A DNA stretch of 64,000 nt, taken from contig NZ_JAMYDV010000010.1 of the NCBI RefSeq assembly GCF_024128855.1, forward strand, positions 62,001 to 126,000, in the 5' to 3' direction. The DNA is from Rhodovulum tesquicola. GTDB lineage: Bacteria; Pseudomonadota; Alphaproteobacteria; Rhodobacterales; Rhodobacteraceae. Under the pieces are notes generated by a model. It made no database searches. It worked only from the letters and a program-made list of their open reading frames with translations, and was not told the DNA's origin. The position numbers and the translations under genes are program-made. Of the stretch, positions 43,060 through 53,225 are shown one piece after another (positions within the stretch are counted from its first letter, which is position 1; each line of letters starts with the position of its first letter).

Positions 43060-45204
43060 ATGGTAAATACTCGCGCGATGAGCGGGGGGAGAAAGCGAAC
43101 GAACATGGTTGGTGCAAGCAAGATACTCACGGTGTCCTACGGCACCTTCTCGTGCACCCTCGAAGGGTTCGAGGATTCCTTCGACACGATGAAGGCCATC
43201 GCCGAATACTTCCGTGACCTTGCGGCCGAGGACCGTTTCTTCGGCGCGGAACCGCCCAGCCCGGACGCCGCGATGCTGCAACGCATCGCCGAACGCGAGA
43301 TCCGCAAGCGTGTCGAGGCCCGCGTCGACGAGGGCGGAATCCTGCTTCGCCCCGCAATTGTGCCAGGCGACGATCTGTCCGCCGAGGCGCCGCGGGTCTT
43401 TGCCGAGATGCCGACCCGCACCCAGGACGAGCAACCGCAGGCCGCACCGGGAATGCGCCCTTCCGACGAACCCGAAACCGTCGCGGCCAAGCTCGCGCGT
43501 ATCCGCGCCGTGGTCGAGAACGCGCGCGCCGCCGCCCCGGCCGAGTATTCCGCCCCCTTTGCCGAGGCCGGGTTCAAGGTCGAGACGCCCGCAGCCCGCC
43601 AAGCGGAGGGCCAGCCCGGCCCAAAGTCGCCTGATCCGGCCGCAGAAGCGCCGGAGCCCCCGTTTGCCGGACCAGCCGCAGAACCGCGTGCCACCGGCGA
43701 AGATACCGCGCCGGACCCGGTTCCGGGGACGCCTCCGCATGCTGCGCCTGCCCCAGCCGCCACACCGGTCGCCGAGGCAACGCTCTCCGACGAGGGTGAC
43801 GATGACACGGATGCGGGCACGCGGGCGCGCGTTCTCGCCGCTCTCGACCCCCGTCCCGCGACTGGGGCCGCGCCCGTCGCAGTGACCGCGCCCCCCACCG
43901 ATCCCGTGCCTGCCCAGCCGCGCGCCCGCGCCCGGGTTCTCAAGCTCAAGCGCGAGGATGTCGTCGCCCGCTGGCCCGAGTCCCCGCCGCTTCCCTTGGC
44001 TGCGACCAAGACCGCAACGCAGGAGCATACACCGGACGAGGCGCGTCTGCCCGATGCGCTCGAGGCCGAGCTTCAGGCCGAGCTTGCCGCCGTATGGGCC
44101 GAGTTCAGCGCCACCACCACCAGGGACGAGGCCCCCGAGGCGGCCCACGACACGTCAGCCCCCGAAGACAAGGACGGCACCGGCGCAGCGGCCGCGGCAG
44201 CGGCCCGCGAGGAGGTCCCGGACGAGGACGCGCAGCGGGTAGACGCCGGACACGCGGACATCGCGCTGCGAGACTCCGAGCCCCCGGATGACGAAGCGGC
44301 GCAGGAGGTGCGGCGCGAAGTTGACACGCCACTCCTCCTCGATCAGCCCCTCGCCGTGGAGCGGACGCCGCCCGCGGCCCCCGATGTCCAGGGCGACGAG
44401 ACCGCGCCCCTTGAGCTGCCCACCGCCGCGCAGGCATGGCCCGATGCGGACGATGCCGCCGACGCAGCGAACGAAGAACCGGAGGCCCCCACCCGGGTCG
44501 AGACCGCATTGCAGCGGATCTGGGACGAGACGAACACCAAGCTCGACGGTGCAGAGCAGACGCGCCGCCACAGTTCGATCGCGCATCTCAAGGCTGCGGT
44601 GGCCGCGACCTTCGCCGAAATCAAGTCGGGCGCAGCCCGTTCCGCCGGGTCCGAGGACGAGCACGCGCGCCGCCCCTATCGCCAGGTGCTGGCCAAGGTG
44701 GTGCGCGGCGAACGCACGGCCGGGTCCGACGCCGCAACCGACGAACCCCAGCGGCTTGCCCCGCTCATGCTGGTCTCGGAACAGCGCGTCGACATGCCGC
44801 ACCCCTTCCCGGGCGAGACCCCGATGGCGATCCGCCCCCGGCGCGTCACCGCCACGGACGCCGAAGACGGCATGGCCACCGACAATCCAGAGGCCGAGTC
44901 GGCCAGCGATCAGGAATTCTCCCGGTTCCTGGAAGGGTACGGCCCAACCGGCATGGCCGACCTGCTTGAAGCGGCGGCGACCTATCTGCAGGTCGAACGC
45001 GGGCTGGAACGCTTCACCCGTCCCGAGGTGCTGCGGCTTGCGCAGGCCCGCCTTGGCGAGGGGGACTCGCGCGAAGAGTTGCTGCAGGCCTTCGCGGGTC
45101 TGCTGCGGACCGGCACCTTCAGGAAGGTCCGGCGCGGAGAGTTCGTGCTGGCGACACTTGCCCCAGACGGCGAAACGCCAGAGGCGGCACGCCGCCACGC
45201 CTGA
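43060..45204 (+). CDS. Large acidic protein with conserved N- and C-terminal domains, function unknown
   Basis: A 714-residue protein of a kind common in Rhodobacteraceae and variously annotated there. The first 80 residues are conserved-looking (SKILTVSYGTFSCTLEGFED, then TMKAIAEYFRDLAAEDRFFG and IAEREIRKRVEARV). The central 450 residues are low-complexity Ala/Pro/Glu/Asp. The last 100 residues form a helical domain with FSRFLEGYGPTGMADLLEAA and FTRPEVLRLAQARL. There is no signal peptide or membrane segment. The start was fixed by AAGGAG four bases before the ATG at 43060, which is otherwise a minor codon in an AT-richer leader. I cannot assign a function. Confidence 0.75.
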   Translation: MVNTRAMSGGRKRTNMVGASKILTVSYGTFSCTLEGFEDSFDTMKAIAEYFRDLAAEDRFFGAEPPSPDAAMLQRIAEREIRKRVEARVDEGGILLRPAIVPGDDLSAEAPRVFAEMPTRTQDEQPQAAPGMRPSDEPETVAAKLARIRAVVENARAAAPAEYSAPFAEAGFKVETPAARQAEGQPGPKSPDPAAEAPEPPFAGPAAEPRATGEDTAPDPVPGTPPHAAPAPAATPVAEATLSDEGDDDTDAGTRARVLAALDPRPATGAAPVAVTAPPTDPVPAQPRARARVLKLKREDVVARWPESPPLPLAATKTATQEHTPDEARLPDALEAELQAELAAVWAEFSATTTRDEAPEAAHDTSAPEDKDGTGAAAAAAAREEVPDEDAQRVDAGHADIALRDSEPPDDEAAQEVRREVDTPLLLDQPLAVERTPPAAPDVQGDETAPLELPTAAQAWPDADDAADAANEEPEAPTRVETALQRIWDETNTKLDGAEQTRRHSSIAHLKAAVAATFAEIKSGAARSAGSEDEHARRPYRQVLAKVVRGERTAGSDAATDEPQRLAPLMLVSEQRVDMPHPFPGETPMAIRPRRVTATDAEDGMATDNPEAESASDQEFSRFLEGYGPTGMADLLEAAATYLQVERGLERFTRPEVLRLAQARLGEGDSREELLQAFAGLLRTGTFRKVRRGEFVLATLAPDGETPEAARRHA

Positions 45205-45315
45205 GAAGTTCCTGGGGGCCGGCCCCGCGGTGCGTGATCGACCGCGCATGGAGCAACCCTTTTTGGCAAGGGACCGGCAGGAACCCCGGATCGCTCCGCC
45301 GCAGGCCCGTTTACG

Positions 45316-45632
45316 CTATCGTCCTGCGGAACTGTCCTTGCCCGGCGCCCCATCCACATCGCGGCCCCCCGCCGCGCCGGGGTCCGCCTTGCCGGAACGG
45401 ACCCGCGGCGGTGCAGCGGAGGCGTCAGGGTCCGGCTGGCCGATGCCACGGAAAACGAAGCGAAACGGCAACGCCCAGACGATGCCCAGCGCGATATAGA
45501 CCACCAGTTCGAGCCAGAATGGCGGACGGTCGAACAGCGCCACCACGCTGACGGCCACCATGATATAGGCGGGCAGCCCGATCAGAAGGATCACGAGCGA
45601 CCAGCGGCGGCGGGCTTTCCAGGACAGGGCCA

Positions 45633-45633
<1 letters not shown>
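45316..45633 (-). CDS. DUF2842 small membrane protein
   Basis: A 105-residue protein with two membrane helices (SLVILLIGLPAYIMVAVSVVAL and LVVYIALGIVWALPFRFVF) after a basic N-terminus, MALSWKARRRW. The tail is GIGQPDPDA plus a disordered stretch. This is the DUF2842 pattern found next to purA in many alphaproteobacteria; no function is known. The ATG shares its A with the purA TGA stop, so translation is coupled to purA. Confidence 0.82.
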
Positions 45634-46925
<1,292 letters not shown>

Positions 46926-46963
46926 GGCGGACTTCCTCGCTTAGCTGGATGCAAACCCGCGCC

Positions 46964-46991
46964 GGTATATCGGCCATGGTCGCCGAGGCAA
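46964..46991 (-). promoter_or_regulatory. Candidate purA promoter
   Basis: On the minus strand TTGCCT, a 16-base spacer, then TATACC, with a leader of about 32 bases to the purA ATG and GAGGA before it. Assigned by eye. Confidence 0.4.
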
Positions 46992-47179
46992 GCGGTTTTC
47001 TCGGACAATGCCGCCGCGGCACGCACCGTTCGCCGACCGGCGGGATTTCGCGTCCATCCCGCGGGTCCGAACGTCCCTGCGACGATGAGGCAGGCCATTT
47101 TTCGCCGCAACGGGACTATCCAGAGGTAGACTCTGCCGCGAGTCGGCTTCTGTCGAAATATAACCACGGAGGACGAGAA

Positions 47180-47599
47180 ATGTCCGGATTTCTGCTTCGT
47201 TGGGCGATTGCCGCAATCCTTCTGGCAGCCGCCTACAATCCGACCCAATACAACTACACGACCTGGGCGCAGGCGAACTACGAGGGCGACCAGAGGGCCC
47301 TGGTAATCGGGCTCGGCGCCATGCTCGCCATCGCGTTTCTGGTCTACCTCATCGGCTCGCTGCGCGCGCTGGGTGTCGTGGGCCTGTTCCTTGTCGTCAT
47401 CATCTTCGGCCTTCTGGGCTATATCCTGATCGACAAGGGCATCATCGAGCCCGTCGTCAGCGCGACCAATATCTGGGGCGGCATCGCGGTGCTGTCGCTG
47501 ATCCTGGCCAGCGCGATGAGTTGGCGCCGCGGGACCAAGGCTCCGGCCAAGAAGAGCGCGGCGGCCAAGAAACCAGAGACCAAGACGGCTCAGGCCTGA
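47180..47599 (+). CDS. DUF6524-like small membrane protein
   Basis: A 139-residue protein with four hydrophobic segments. The first is in FLLRWAIAAILLAAAYNPTQ, followed by the short motif YNYTTWAQ. LVIGLGAMLAIAFLVYLIGS, VVGLFLVVIIFGLLGYILID and GGIAVLSLILASAMS complete it. The lysine/alanine-rich tail is cytoplasmic in style. The family is widespread in Rhodobacteraceae without a known role (from memory). GGAGGAC precedes the ATG at 47180. Confidence 0.75.
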   Translation: MSGFLLRWAIAAILLAAAYNPTQYNYTTWAQANYEGDQRALVIGLGAMLAIAFLVYLIGSLRALGVVGLFLVVIIFGLLGYILIDKGIIEPVVSATNIWGGIAVLSLILASAMSWRRGTKAPAKKSAAAKKPETKTAQA

Positions 47600-47604
47600 A
47601 GGGG

Positions 47605-47633
47605 TTGCGGGGGCGGCCCGTTGGGCTTAGGTA
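47605..47633 (+). promoter_or_regulatory. Candidate secG promoter
   Basis: TTGCGG, a 17-base spacer, then TAGGTA, directly after the stop of the DUF6524 gene and 31 bases before the secG ATG. It has the same -35 hexamer as the pyrG promoter 580 bases downstream. Confidence 0.5.
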
Positions 47634-47664
47634 GACCGCCAGACCAAGTCCGGGGCCGCCTCGC

Positions 47665-48048
47665 ATGGAAAACGTCATCCTCATCGTCCACCTGATCCTG
47701 GCGCTTTGCCTGATCGGCATCGTGCTGTTGCAGCGCAACGAAGGGGGTGGCCTCGGAATGGGCGGCGGCGGTGCGGTCACCGGCCGCGCGCCGTCGACGC
47801 CGCTGGGCAAGCTGACCTGGTTCTTCGCCATCTGCTTCATCGGCACCTCGATCACACTGACCATCATCGCCGCACAGAACGCCGCCGGGGTCTCGGTCCT
47901 TGACCGCGTCCGCGGCGCGCCCGCCCCGGTCGAGGCGCCCGTGCCGGACCCCGGCACATCGGGTCTGCCCGCAGGCGAGGGGCTTTTGCCGCCTCCGCCG
48001 GTTGCACCGGGCGACACCTCACCGCTGCTGCCGCCGCGGGCCGACTGA
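47665..48048 (+). CDS. secG: Preprotein translocase subunit SecG
   Basis: A 127-residue membrane protein of the SecYEG export channel. Two helices (VILIVHLILALCLIGIVLLQ, and LTWFFAICFIGTSITLTIIAA) flank the conserved cytoplasmic loop RNEGGGLGMGGGG, the SecG signature. The C-terminal 45 residues are proline-rich and variable, as in alphaproteobacteria. It is followed by pyrG, an order seen widely in this class. Confidence 0.93.
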   Translation: MENVILIVHLILALCLIGIVLLQRNEGGGLGMGGGGAVTGRAPSTPLGKLTWFFAICFIGTSITLTIIAAQNAAGVSVLDRVRGAPAPVEAPVPDPGTSGLPAGEGLLPPPPVAPGDTSPLLPPRAD

Positions 48049-48140
48049 GCCCTTCCCGCCCGGCCGCGCTGCAACAAGCTTTCAGCCCGGCCGGGCCGCA
48101 GGAACAGCTTCAGAACCCTGGCCGCAGTAAACCCACAAGG

Positions 48141-48193
48141 GGTTGCGGCACAATCGAAATCCTTAACAGCATCTAGCGGTCCGGTTGCGGCAC
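48141..48193 (+). repeat. 11-bp direct repeat upstream of pyrG
   Basis: GGTTGCGGCAC occurs at 48141-48151 and again at 48183-48193, 42 bases apart (about four helical turns). The second copy contains the -35 hexamer of the pyrG promoter. The first copy has no good -10 box at the right distance, so it could be a binding site rather than a promoter. Confidence 0.5.
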
Positions 48194-48213
48194 GCCACCG
48201 AATACGCTATATG
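48185..48213 (+). promoter_or_regulatory. Candidate pyrG promoter
   Basis: TTGCGG, exactly 17 bases, then TATATG. It gives a leader of about 72 bases to the ATG at 48292. An in-frame ATG at 48211 lies inside this -10 box and so cannot be the start from this promoter. Confidence 0.55.
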
Positions 48214-48291
48214 TCGAGTCCCGTGATACCGCGGCGGCTCGACGCCGAATCGGGCAGTGAAACGACAAGCATCACGGGAGTCGCCGAGCCT

Positions 48292-49935
48292 ATGGCACGC
48301 TTCATCTTCATCACCGGCGGGGTGGTTTCGTCGCTCGGCAAGGGTCTGGCTTCGGCGGCGCTCGGGGCATTGTTGCAGGCGCGTGGCTTTACCGTGCGGC
48401 TAAGGAAGCTGGACCCCTACCTGAATGTCGATCCCGGCACGATGAGCCCGTTCGAGCATGGCGAGGTCTTCGTCACGGATGACGGCGCCGAGACCGATCT
48501 GGACCTTGGCCACTACGAACGCTTCACCGGCGTTTCGGCGCGTGCGACCGACTCGATCTCGTCGGGCCGCATCTATTCCAACGTGCTGGAAAAGGAACGC
48601 CGGGGCGACTACCTAGGCAAGACGATCCAGGTGATCCCCCACGTCACGAATGAAATCAAGGACTTCATCCGCATCGGCGAGGACGAGGTCGATTTCATGC
48701 TGTGCGAGATCGGCGGCACGGTCGGCGATATCGAGGGCCTGCCCTTCTTCGAGGCGATCCGCCAGTTCAGCCAGGACAAGCCGCGCGGCCAGTGCATCTT
48801 CATGCACCTGACGCTGCTGCCCTATATCCGCGCCTCGGGCGAGCTGAAGACCAAGCCGACCCAGCATTCGGTCAAGGAACTGCGCTCGATCGGGATCGCG
48901 CCCGATGTGCTGGTCTGCCGATCCGAAGGGCCGATCCCCGAGAAGGAGCGCGAGAAGCTGGCGCTGTTCTGCAACGTCCGCCCCGATGCCGTGATCGCCG
49001 CGCAGGACCTGAAGTCGATCTACGAGGCGCCGCTGGCCTATCATCGCGAGGGGCTGGACCAGGCAGTTCTGGATGCCTTCCAGATCAGCCCCGCGCCCAA
49101 GCCCGACCTGGCCAAGTGGGAGGATGTGTCCGACCGCATCTTCAACCCCGAGGGAGAGGTGCGGGTGGCCATCGTCGGGAAATACACGCAACTCGAGGAC
49201 GCCTACAAATCCATCGCCGAGGCGCTGACCCATGGCGGCATGGCCAACCGCGTCCGCGTCCGTGCCGAGTGGATCGACGCCGAGATCTTCGAACGCGAGG
49301 ATCCCTCGCCCTGGCTCGAGGGGTTCCACGCGATCCTGGTGCCCGGCGGGTTCGGGGAACGCGGCACCGAGGGCAAGATCAAGGCCGCCGAATTCGCCCG
49401 CACCCGGCAAATCCCCTATCTCGGCATCTGCCTCGGCATGCAGATGGCGGTGATCGAGGCGGCGCGGAACGTGGCGCATCTGGCCGATGCGGGGTCCGAG
49501 GAATTCGACCACGAGGCGGGCCGCAAGCGGTACACGCCGGTCGTCTATCACCTCAAGGAATGGGTGCAGGGCAACGCCACCGTCACCCGCAAGGCCGATG
49601 ACGCCAAGGGCGGCACGATGCGGCTGGGCAGCTACACCGCGCATCTGGCAGCCGGTTCGAAGGTAGCCGGGATCTATGGCGCCACCGTGATCGAGGAACG
49701 CCACCGCCACCGCTACGAGGTGGACATCAAGTATCGCGACAAGCTGGAGGCCTGCGGGCTGGTCTTTTCCGGCATGTCGCCCGATGGCCGCCTGCCCGAG
49801 ATCGTCGAATGGAAGGATCACCCCTGGTTCATCGGCGTTCAGTTCCACCCCGAACTGAAATCCAAACCCTTCGCCCCGCATCCCCTGTTCGCCGATTTCG
49901 TGCGCGCCGCGGTCGAGGTGTCGCGGCTGGTCTAG
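48292..49935 (+). CDS. pyrG: CTP synthase
   Basis: A 547-residue enzyme that aminates UTP to CTP with glutamine and ATP. The amidoligase domain opens with [19 protein letters not shown], containing the P-loop, and [20 protein letters not shown]. The C-terminal class I glutaminase has the nucleophile in [12 protein letters not shown] and the His-Glu pair in [17 protein letters not shown] is chosen as start because the signature begins there and the earlier in-frame ATG lies in the promoter. Length matches E. coli PyrG (545). rlmJ follows five bases on. Confidence 0.96.
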   Translation: MARFIFITGGVVSSLGKGLASAALGALLQARGFTVRLRKLDPYLNVDPGTMSPFEHGEVFVTDDGAETDLDLGHYERFTGVSARATDSISSGRIYSNVLEKERRGDYLGKTIQVIPHVTNEIKDFIRIGEDEVDFMLCEIGGTVGDIEGLPFFEAIRQFSQDKPRGQCIFMHLTLLPYIRASGELKTKPTQHSVKELRSIGIAPDVLVCRSEGPIPEKEREKLALFCNVRPDAVIAAQDLKSIYEAPLAYHREGLDQAVLDAFQISPAPKPDLAKWEDVSDRIFNPEGEVRVAIVGKYTQLEDAYKSIAEALTHGGMANRVRVRAEWIDAEIFEREDPSPWLEGFHAILVPGGFGERGTEGKIKAAEFARTRQIPYLGICLGMQMAVIEAARNVAHLADAGSEEFDHEAGRKRYTPVVYHLKEWVQGNATVTRKADDAKGGTMRLGSYTAHLAAGSKVAGIYGATVIEERHRHRYEVDIKYRDKLEACGLVFSGMSPDGRLPEIVEWKDHPWFIGVQFHPELKSKPFAPHPLFADFVRAAVEVSRLV

Positions 49936-49939
49936 GGCG

Positions 49940-50722
49940 ATGCTCTCCTACCAGCATATCTATCACGCGGGAAACCTGGCCGATGTGCACAAGCACGCGC
50001 TTCTTTGCGCGATGCTCGACTACCTGACCCGCAAGGACAAGCCGCTGAGCTATATCGAGACCCATGCCGGGCGCGGTCTCTACGATCTTGCCGCGCCCGA
50101 GGCGGTCCGGAACGGCGAGGCAGCAGCGGGCATCGGTGCGCTTGAGGGACGGCTGCCCGCCGACCACCCCTACCGGCGGCGCCTGGTCGAGGTTCGCGCG
50201 CGGTTCGGCGCCACCGCCTATCCCGGTTCGCCGCTTCTGGCAGCGCTGTCGCTGCGCAAGGGCGATGTGATGCACCTGGCCGAGCTGCATCCGCAGGAAT
50301 ATCAGGCGCTGTCGCAGGTCATGGCCCCGTTCGGTGCGCATCTGCGCCCCGAGGACGGCTTTCGCGCTGCCCGCGCGCTGGTGCCCCCCACGCCCCGGCG
50401 CGGGCTGATGCTGATCGACCCCAGCTTCGAGGTGAAGGCCGATTATGCCGCGATCCCCGGCCACCTTGCCGCGATCCACCGCAAATGGGCGGTGGGCACG
50501 CTGGCCCTGTGGTATCCGATCCTGCCCGCCGCGCCGCATGCCCCGATGATCGCCGCGCTTTGCGAATCCTTCCCGGACGCGCTGGATCATCAGGTCCGCT
50601 TTCCCCCGGCGCGGCCGGGACATGGCCTGATCGGCTCGGGCATGTTCATCGCCAACCCGCCCTGGGGCGCGCAAGACGAGGCCGCCCGCCTCACCGCCCT
50701 TTTCGCCAGTCTGAAAGGATGA
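49940..50722 (+). CDS. rlmJ: 23S rRNA (adenine-2030-N6)-methyltransferase RlmJ
   Basis: A 260-residue SAM-dependent methyltransferase. The N-terminal MLSYQHIYHAGNLADVHKH is the RlmJ hallmark, the family insertion follows YIETHAGRGLYDL, and the catalytic motif IV is LIDPSFEVKADY. E. coli RlmJ has DPPY at that place; here it is DPSF, with Phe in place of Tyr. This is unusual for N6-adenine methyltransferases, although DPSY/DPSF variants may be common in this branch. The gene is likely co-transcribed with pyrG and overlaps or abuts the DUF1330 gene. Confidence 0.9.
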   Translation: MLSYQHIYHAGNLADVHKHALLCAMLDYLTRKDKPLSYIETHAGRGLYDLAAPEAVRNGEAAAGIGALEGRLPADHPYRRRLVEVRARFGATAYPGSPLLAALSLRKGDVMHLAELHPQEYQALSQVMAPFGAHLRPEDGFRAARALVPPTPRRGLMLIDPSFEVKADYAAIPGHLAAIHRKWAVGTLALWYPILPAAPHAPMIAALCESFPDALDHQVRFPPARPGHGLIGSGMFIANPPWGAQDEAARLTALFASLKG

Positions 50723-50727
50723 AGACC

Positions 50728-51021
50728 ATGCCCAAGGGATACTGGGTCGCCCATGTCGACGTGCACGACGCGGACGCCTATGAACGCTACAAGGCCGCCA
50801 ATGCCGCGCCCTTCGCCGAATACGGCGCGCGCTTTCTGGTGCGGGGCGGCGAGCAGCAGCTGCGCGAGGGCGCTGCGCGCAGGCGGACCGTGGTGATCGA
50901 GTTTCCCAGCCTCGAGGCCGCGCTTGCCTGCTATGAAAGCCCCGCCTACCAGGCCGCCCGCGCCCTGCGCGACCCCGTGTCCGAGGGCGATCTGGTGATC
51001 GTCGCGGGCTACGAGGGCTGA
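50728..51021 (+). CDS. DUF1330 family protein
   Basis: A 97-residue small cytoplasmic protein of ferredoxin-like alpha/beta fold (DUF1330). The family pattern is clear: KGYWVAHVDVHDADAYERYK, AAPFAEYGARFLVRGG, RTVVIEFPSLEAALACYESP and the terminal EGDLVIVAGYEG. Function is unknown; the fold resembles dimeric alpha/beta-barrel monooxygenases. An alternative ATG at 50719 overlaps the rlmJ stop; the later ATG fits the family N-terminus and has AAAGGA eight bases before it. Confidence 0.85.
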   Translation: MPKGYWVAHVDVHDADAYERYKAANAAPFAEYGARFLVRGGEQQLREGAARRRTVVIEFPSLEAALACYESPAYQAARALRDPVSEGDLVIVAGYEG

Positions 51022-51027
51022 ACCCGC

Positions 51028-51056
51028 TTTTCCGGCGCGCGCAGGCATCGTATATC
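51028..51056 (+). promoter_or_regulatory. Candidate terB promoter giving a leaderless message
   Basis: TTTTCC, 17 bases, then TATATC. The -10 box ends six bases before the ATG at 51063 and there is no Shine-Dalgarno, so the transcript would start at or next to the start codon. Confidence 0.45.
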
Positions 51057-51062
51057 ACCCCC

Positions 51063-51509
51063 ATGTTCGCCGATTTCCTCAGCCGGCTGTTCCGGCCCGA
51101 CCCCGACCGCCTGCCCGATGACGATGCGCGCCTCGCGCTTGGCGCGCTTCTGGTGCGCATTGCGCGCGCCGATGGCGAATACGCCCATGAAGAGGCCGAG
51201 CGGATCGACCGCATCCTTGCCGCCCGCTACGGCCTGCCACCTGCGGACGCCCATGCCCTGCGCCTGCGGGCCGAGGCGCTGGAAGCCGAGGCACCCGATA
51301 CCGTCCGCTTCACCCGCGCGATCAAGGACGCCGTGCCCTACGAGGAGCGCGAAGGCGTGATCGAGGCGCTGTGGGACGTGGTTCTGGCCGATGGCATCCG
51401 TGACGAGGCCGAGGACGGGCTGTTGCGGCTGGTGGCCAACCTGCTGGGCGTGAACGACCGCGACAGCGCGCTGGCCCGCCACCGGGCCGAGACCCGGCGC
51501 AGCAGCTGA
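51063..51509 (+). CDS. TerB-family protein (tellurite resistance-like)
   Basis: A 148-residue all-helical TerB-domain protein. The core has LALGALLVRIARADGEYAHEE, then REGVIEALWDVVLADGIRDEAEDGLLRLVANLLGV-type helices (DEAEDGLLRLVANLLGV). The acidic residues that bind calcium in TerB are present in ADGEYAHEE and ADGIRDEAED. These proteins are typically single genes in alphaproteobacteria without a full ter operon, and tellurite resistance is not implied. The start is set by the promoter, as there is no Shine-Dalgarno. Confidence 0.85.
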   Translation: MFADFLSRLFRPDPDRLPDDDARLALGALLVRIARADGEYAHEEAERIDRILAARYGLPPADAHALRLRAEALEAEAPDTVRFTRAIKDAVPYEEREGVIEALWDVVLADGIRDEAEDGLLRLVANLLGVNDRDSALARHRAETRRSS

Positions 51510-51654
51510 AGGGCGCGCAAAACCCACGGGCGAGCGGATCGGACGCAACTGCCCAAATCCTGGGCGCAGCCCGCGCCTTCCGTAGGTTCCCCGTTGCAAT
51601 CGCAGCGGAATCGCGTCCTACTTCGGGGCCGTCAAGCAACAAAAGCCACCCTTC

Positions 51655-52434
51655 GTGACAGACGCAACACCGCCCGTCCTTGAAATCCGCGACCTTCACA
51701 AGAGCTATGGCGCTCTGGAGGTCCTCAAGGGCGTGAGCCTTGCCGCGCATCGGGGCGATGTCGTCTCGCTGATCGGCTCGTCCGGTTCGGGCAAGTCGAC
51801 GCTTCTGCGCTGCGCCAACCTGCTCGAGGACAGCCAGCAGGGCGAGGTCCTGTTCGAGGGCGAGCCCGTCACATGGCGCGGCATCGGCCCGAACCGCCAA
51901 CCCGCCGACCGCCGTCAGGTCATCCGCATCCGCACCAACCTGTCGATGGTGTTCCAGCAGTTCAATCTCTGGGCGCACATGACCATTCTCCAGAACGTTA
52001 TGGAGGCCCCAATCTCCGTGCTGGGCGAGGATCGGGCCGAGGTCGAGACCCGCGCCCGCGCGCTGCTCGACAAGGTGGGGATCGGCGACAAGGCCGATGC
52101 CTGGCCCGCGCAGCTTTCGGGCGGCCAGCAGCAGCGCGCCGCGATCGCGCGGGCGCTGGCGATGCAGCCCCGCGCGCTTCTGTTCGACGAACCCACCTCG
52201 GCGCTTGACCCCGAACTGGAACAGGAGGTGGTGCGCGTCATCAAGGCGCTGGCCGAGGAGGGGCGCACGATGATCATCGTCACCCATGACATGCGGCTGG
52301 CGGCGGATGTGTCGGACCATGTCATCTTCCTGCATCAGGGCCTGATCGAGGAAGAAGGCCCGCCCGACGAGTTGTTCGGCGCGCCAAGGTCCGAGCGTCT
52401 CAAGCAGTTTCTAAGTGCAACCGTGGCGGCCTGA
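51655..52434 (+). CDS. Polar amino acid-type ABC transporter ATP-binding protein (HisP-like)
   Basis: A 259-residue ATPase. Walker A is GSSGSGKST (residues 41-49), the signature is LSGGQQQR and Walker B is ALLFDEPTSALDPE. VFQQFNLWAHMTILQNV is the Q-loop region typical of HisP/GlnQ/OccP proteins. It energises uptake through the two permeases encoded downstream. It begins with GTG, preceded by a weak Shine-Dalgarno, after a 145-base gap from terB. This is the first gene of the amine/amino acid uptake operon. Confidence 0.92.
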   Translation: MTDATPPVLEIRDLHKSYGALEVLKGVSLAAHRGDVVSLIGSSGSGKSTLLRCANLLEDSQQGEVLFEGEPVTWRGIGPNRQPADRRQVIRIRTNLSMVFQQFNLWAHMTILQNVMEAPISVLGEDRAEVETRARALLDKVGIGDKADAWPAQLSGGQQQRAAIARALAMQPRALLFDEPTSALDPELEQEVVRVIKALAEEGRTMIIVTHDMRLAADVSDHVIFLHQGLIEEEGPPDELFGAPRSERLKQFLSATVAA

Positions 52435-52465
52435 ACCGCCCAACCAGACCAACGGGAGAGTAACC

Positions 52466-53185
52466 ATGAAGTCCCTGATCCTCGGCACCGCCGCGCTTGC
52501 GTTTTCGGCGGGCCTTGCCCTTGCACAGGATGTCGTCCGCCTTGGCACCGAAGGCGCCTATCCTCCCTACAATTTCATCAACGACAACGGCCAGGTCGAC
52601 GGGTTCGAGCGCGAACTGGGCGACGAGCTGTGCATCCGCGCCGCGCTGAACTGCGTCTGGGTCACGAATGACTGGGATTCGATCATTCCGAACCTCGTCT
52701 CGGGCAATTACGACGTCATCATCGCCGGCATGAGCATCACGGACGAGCGCAAGCAGGTGGTGGATTTCGCGCAGGAATACACGCCTCCCTCGGTTTCGGC
52801 CTATGTCGGACTGGCCGAGGATGCCGATATCGAGGGCGGCGTGGTCGCGGCCCAGACCGGCACGATCCAGGCCAATCACGTGGTCGATACCGGCGCAACG
52901 CTGCTGGAATTCGCCAATCCCGAGGACACGATCGCGGCCGTGCGCAAGGGCGAGGCCGATGCGGCGCTGGCGGACAAGGATTTCCTGTCTCCCTATGTGG
53001 CCGAGGGCGATCTGGTCTTCGTCGGCGAGGACGTGCAGCTTGGCGGCGGCATCGGGGCAGCGTTCCGCAAGTCCGACCCCGAACTGCGCGACAAGTTCGA
53101 CGCGGCGATCCAGTCGATGAAGGATGACGGCACGCTGAACGAGCTGATCGCCAAGTGGCTCGGCGCCGAATCGCCCTTGTTCTGA
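52466..53185 (+). CDS. Periplasmic polar amino acid-binding protein (HisJ/LAO/opine type)
   Basis: A 239-residue solute receptor with a 21-residue signal peptide ending ALA-QDV. The fold signature is VVRLGTEGAYPPYNFINDNG. DELCIRAALNCVW holds the disulfide cysteines of the LAO/HisJ type, and LVSGNYDVIIAGMSITDERK is the conserved hinge region. The ligand-binding Arg/Asp pattern is of the basic amino acid/opine subgroup but the exact ligand is open. The GGGAGAG sits before the ATG. Confidence 0.9.
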   Translation: MKSLILGTAALAFSAGLALAQDVVRLGTEGAYPPYNFINDNGQVDGFERELGDELCIRAALNCVWVTNDWDSIIPNLVSGNYDVIIAGMSITDERKQVVDFAQEYTPPSVSAYVGLAEDADIEGGVVAAQTGTIQANHVVDTGATLLEFANPEDTIAAVRKGEADAALADKDFLSPYVAEGDLVFVGEDVQLGGGIGAAFRKSDPELRDKFDAAIQSMKDDGTLNELIAKWLGAESPLF

Positions 53186-53225
53186 CCCGATGAGCGGGGC
53201 GGCCCCGCGCCGCCCCTGACCCGCC

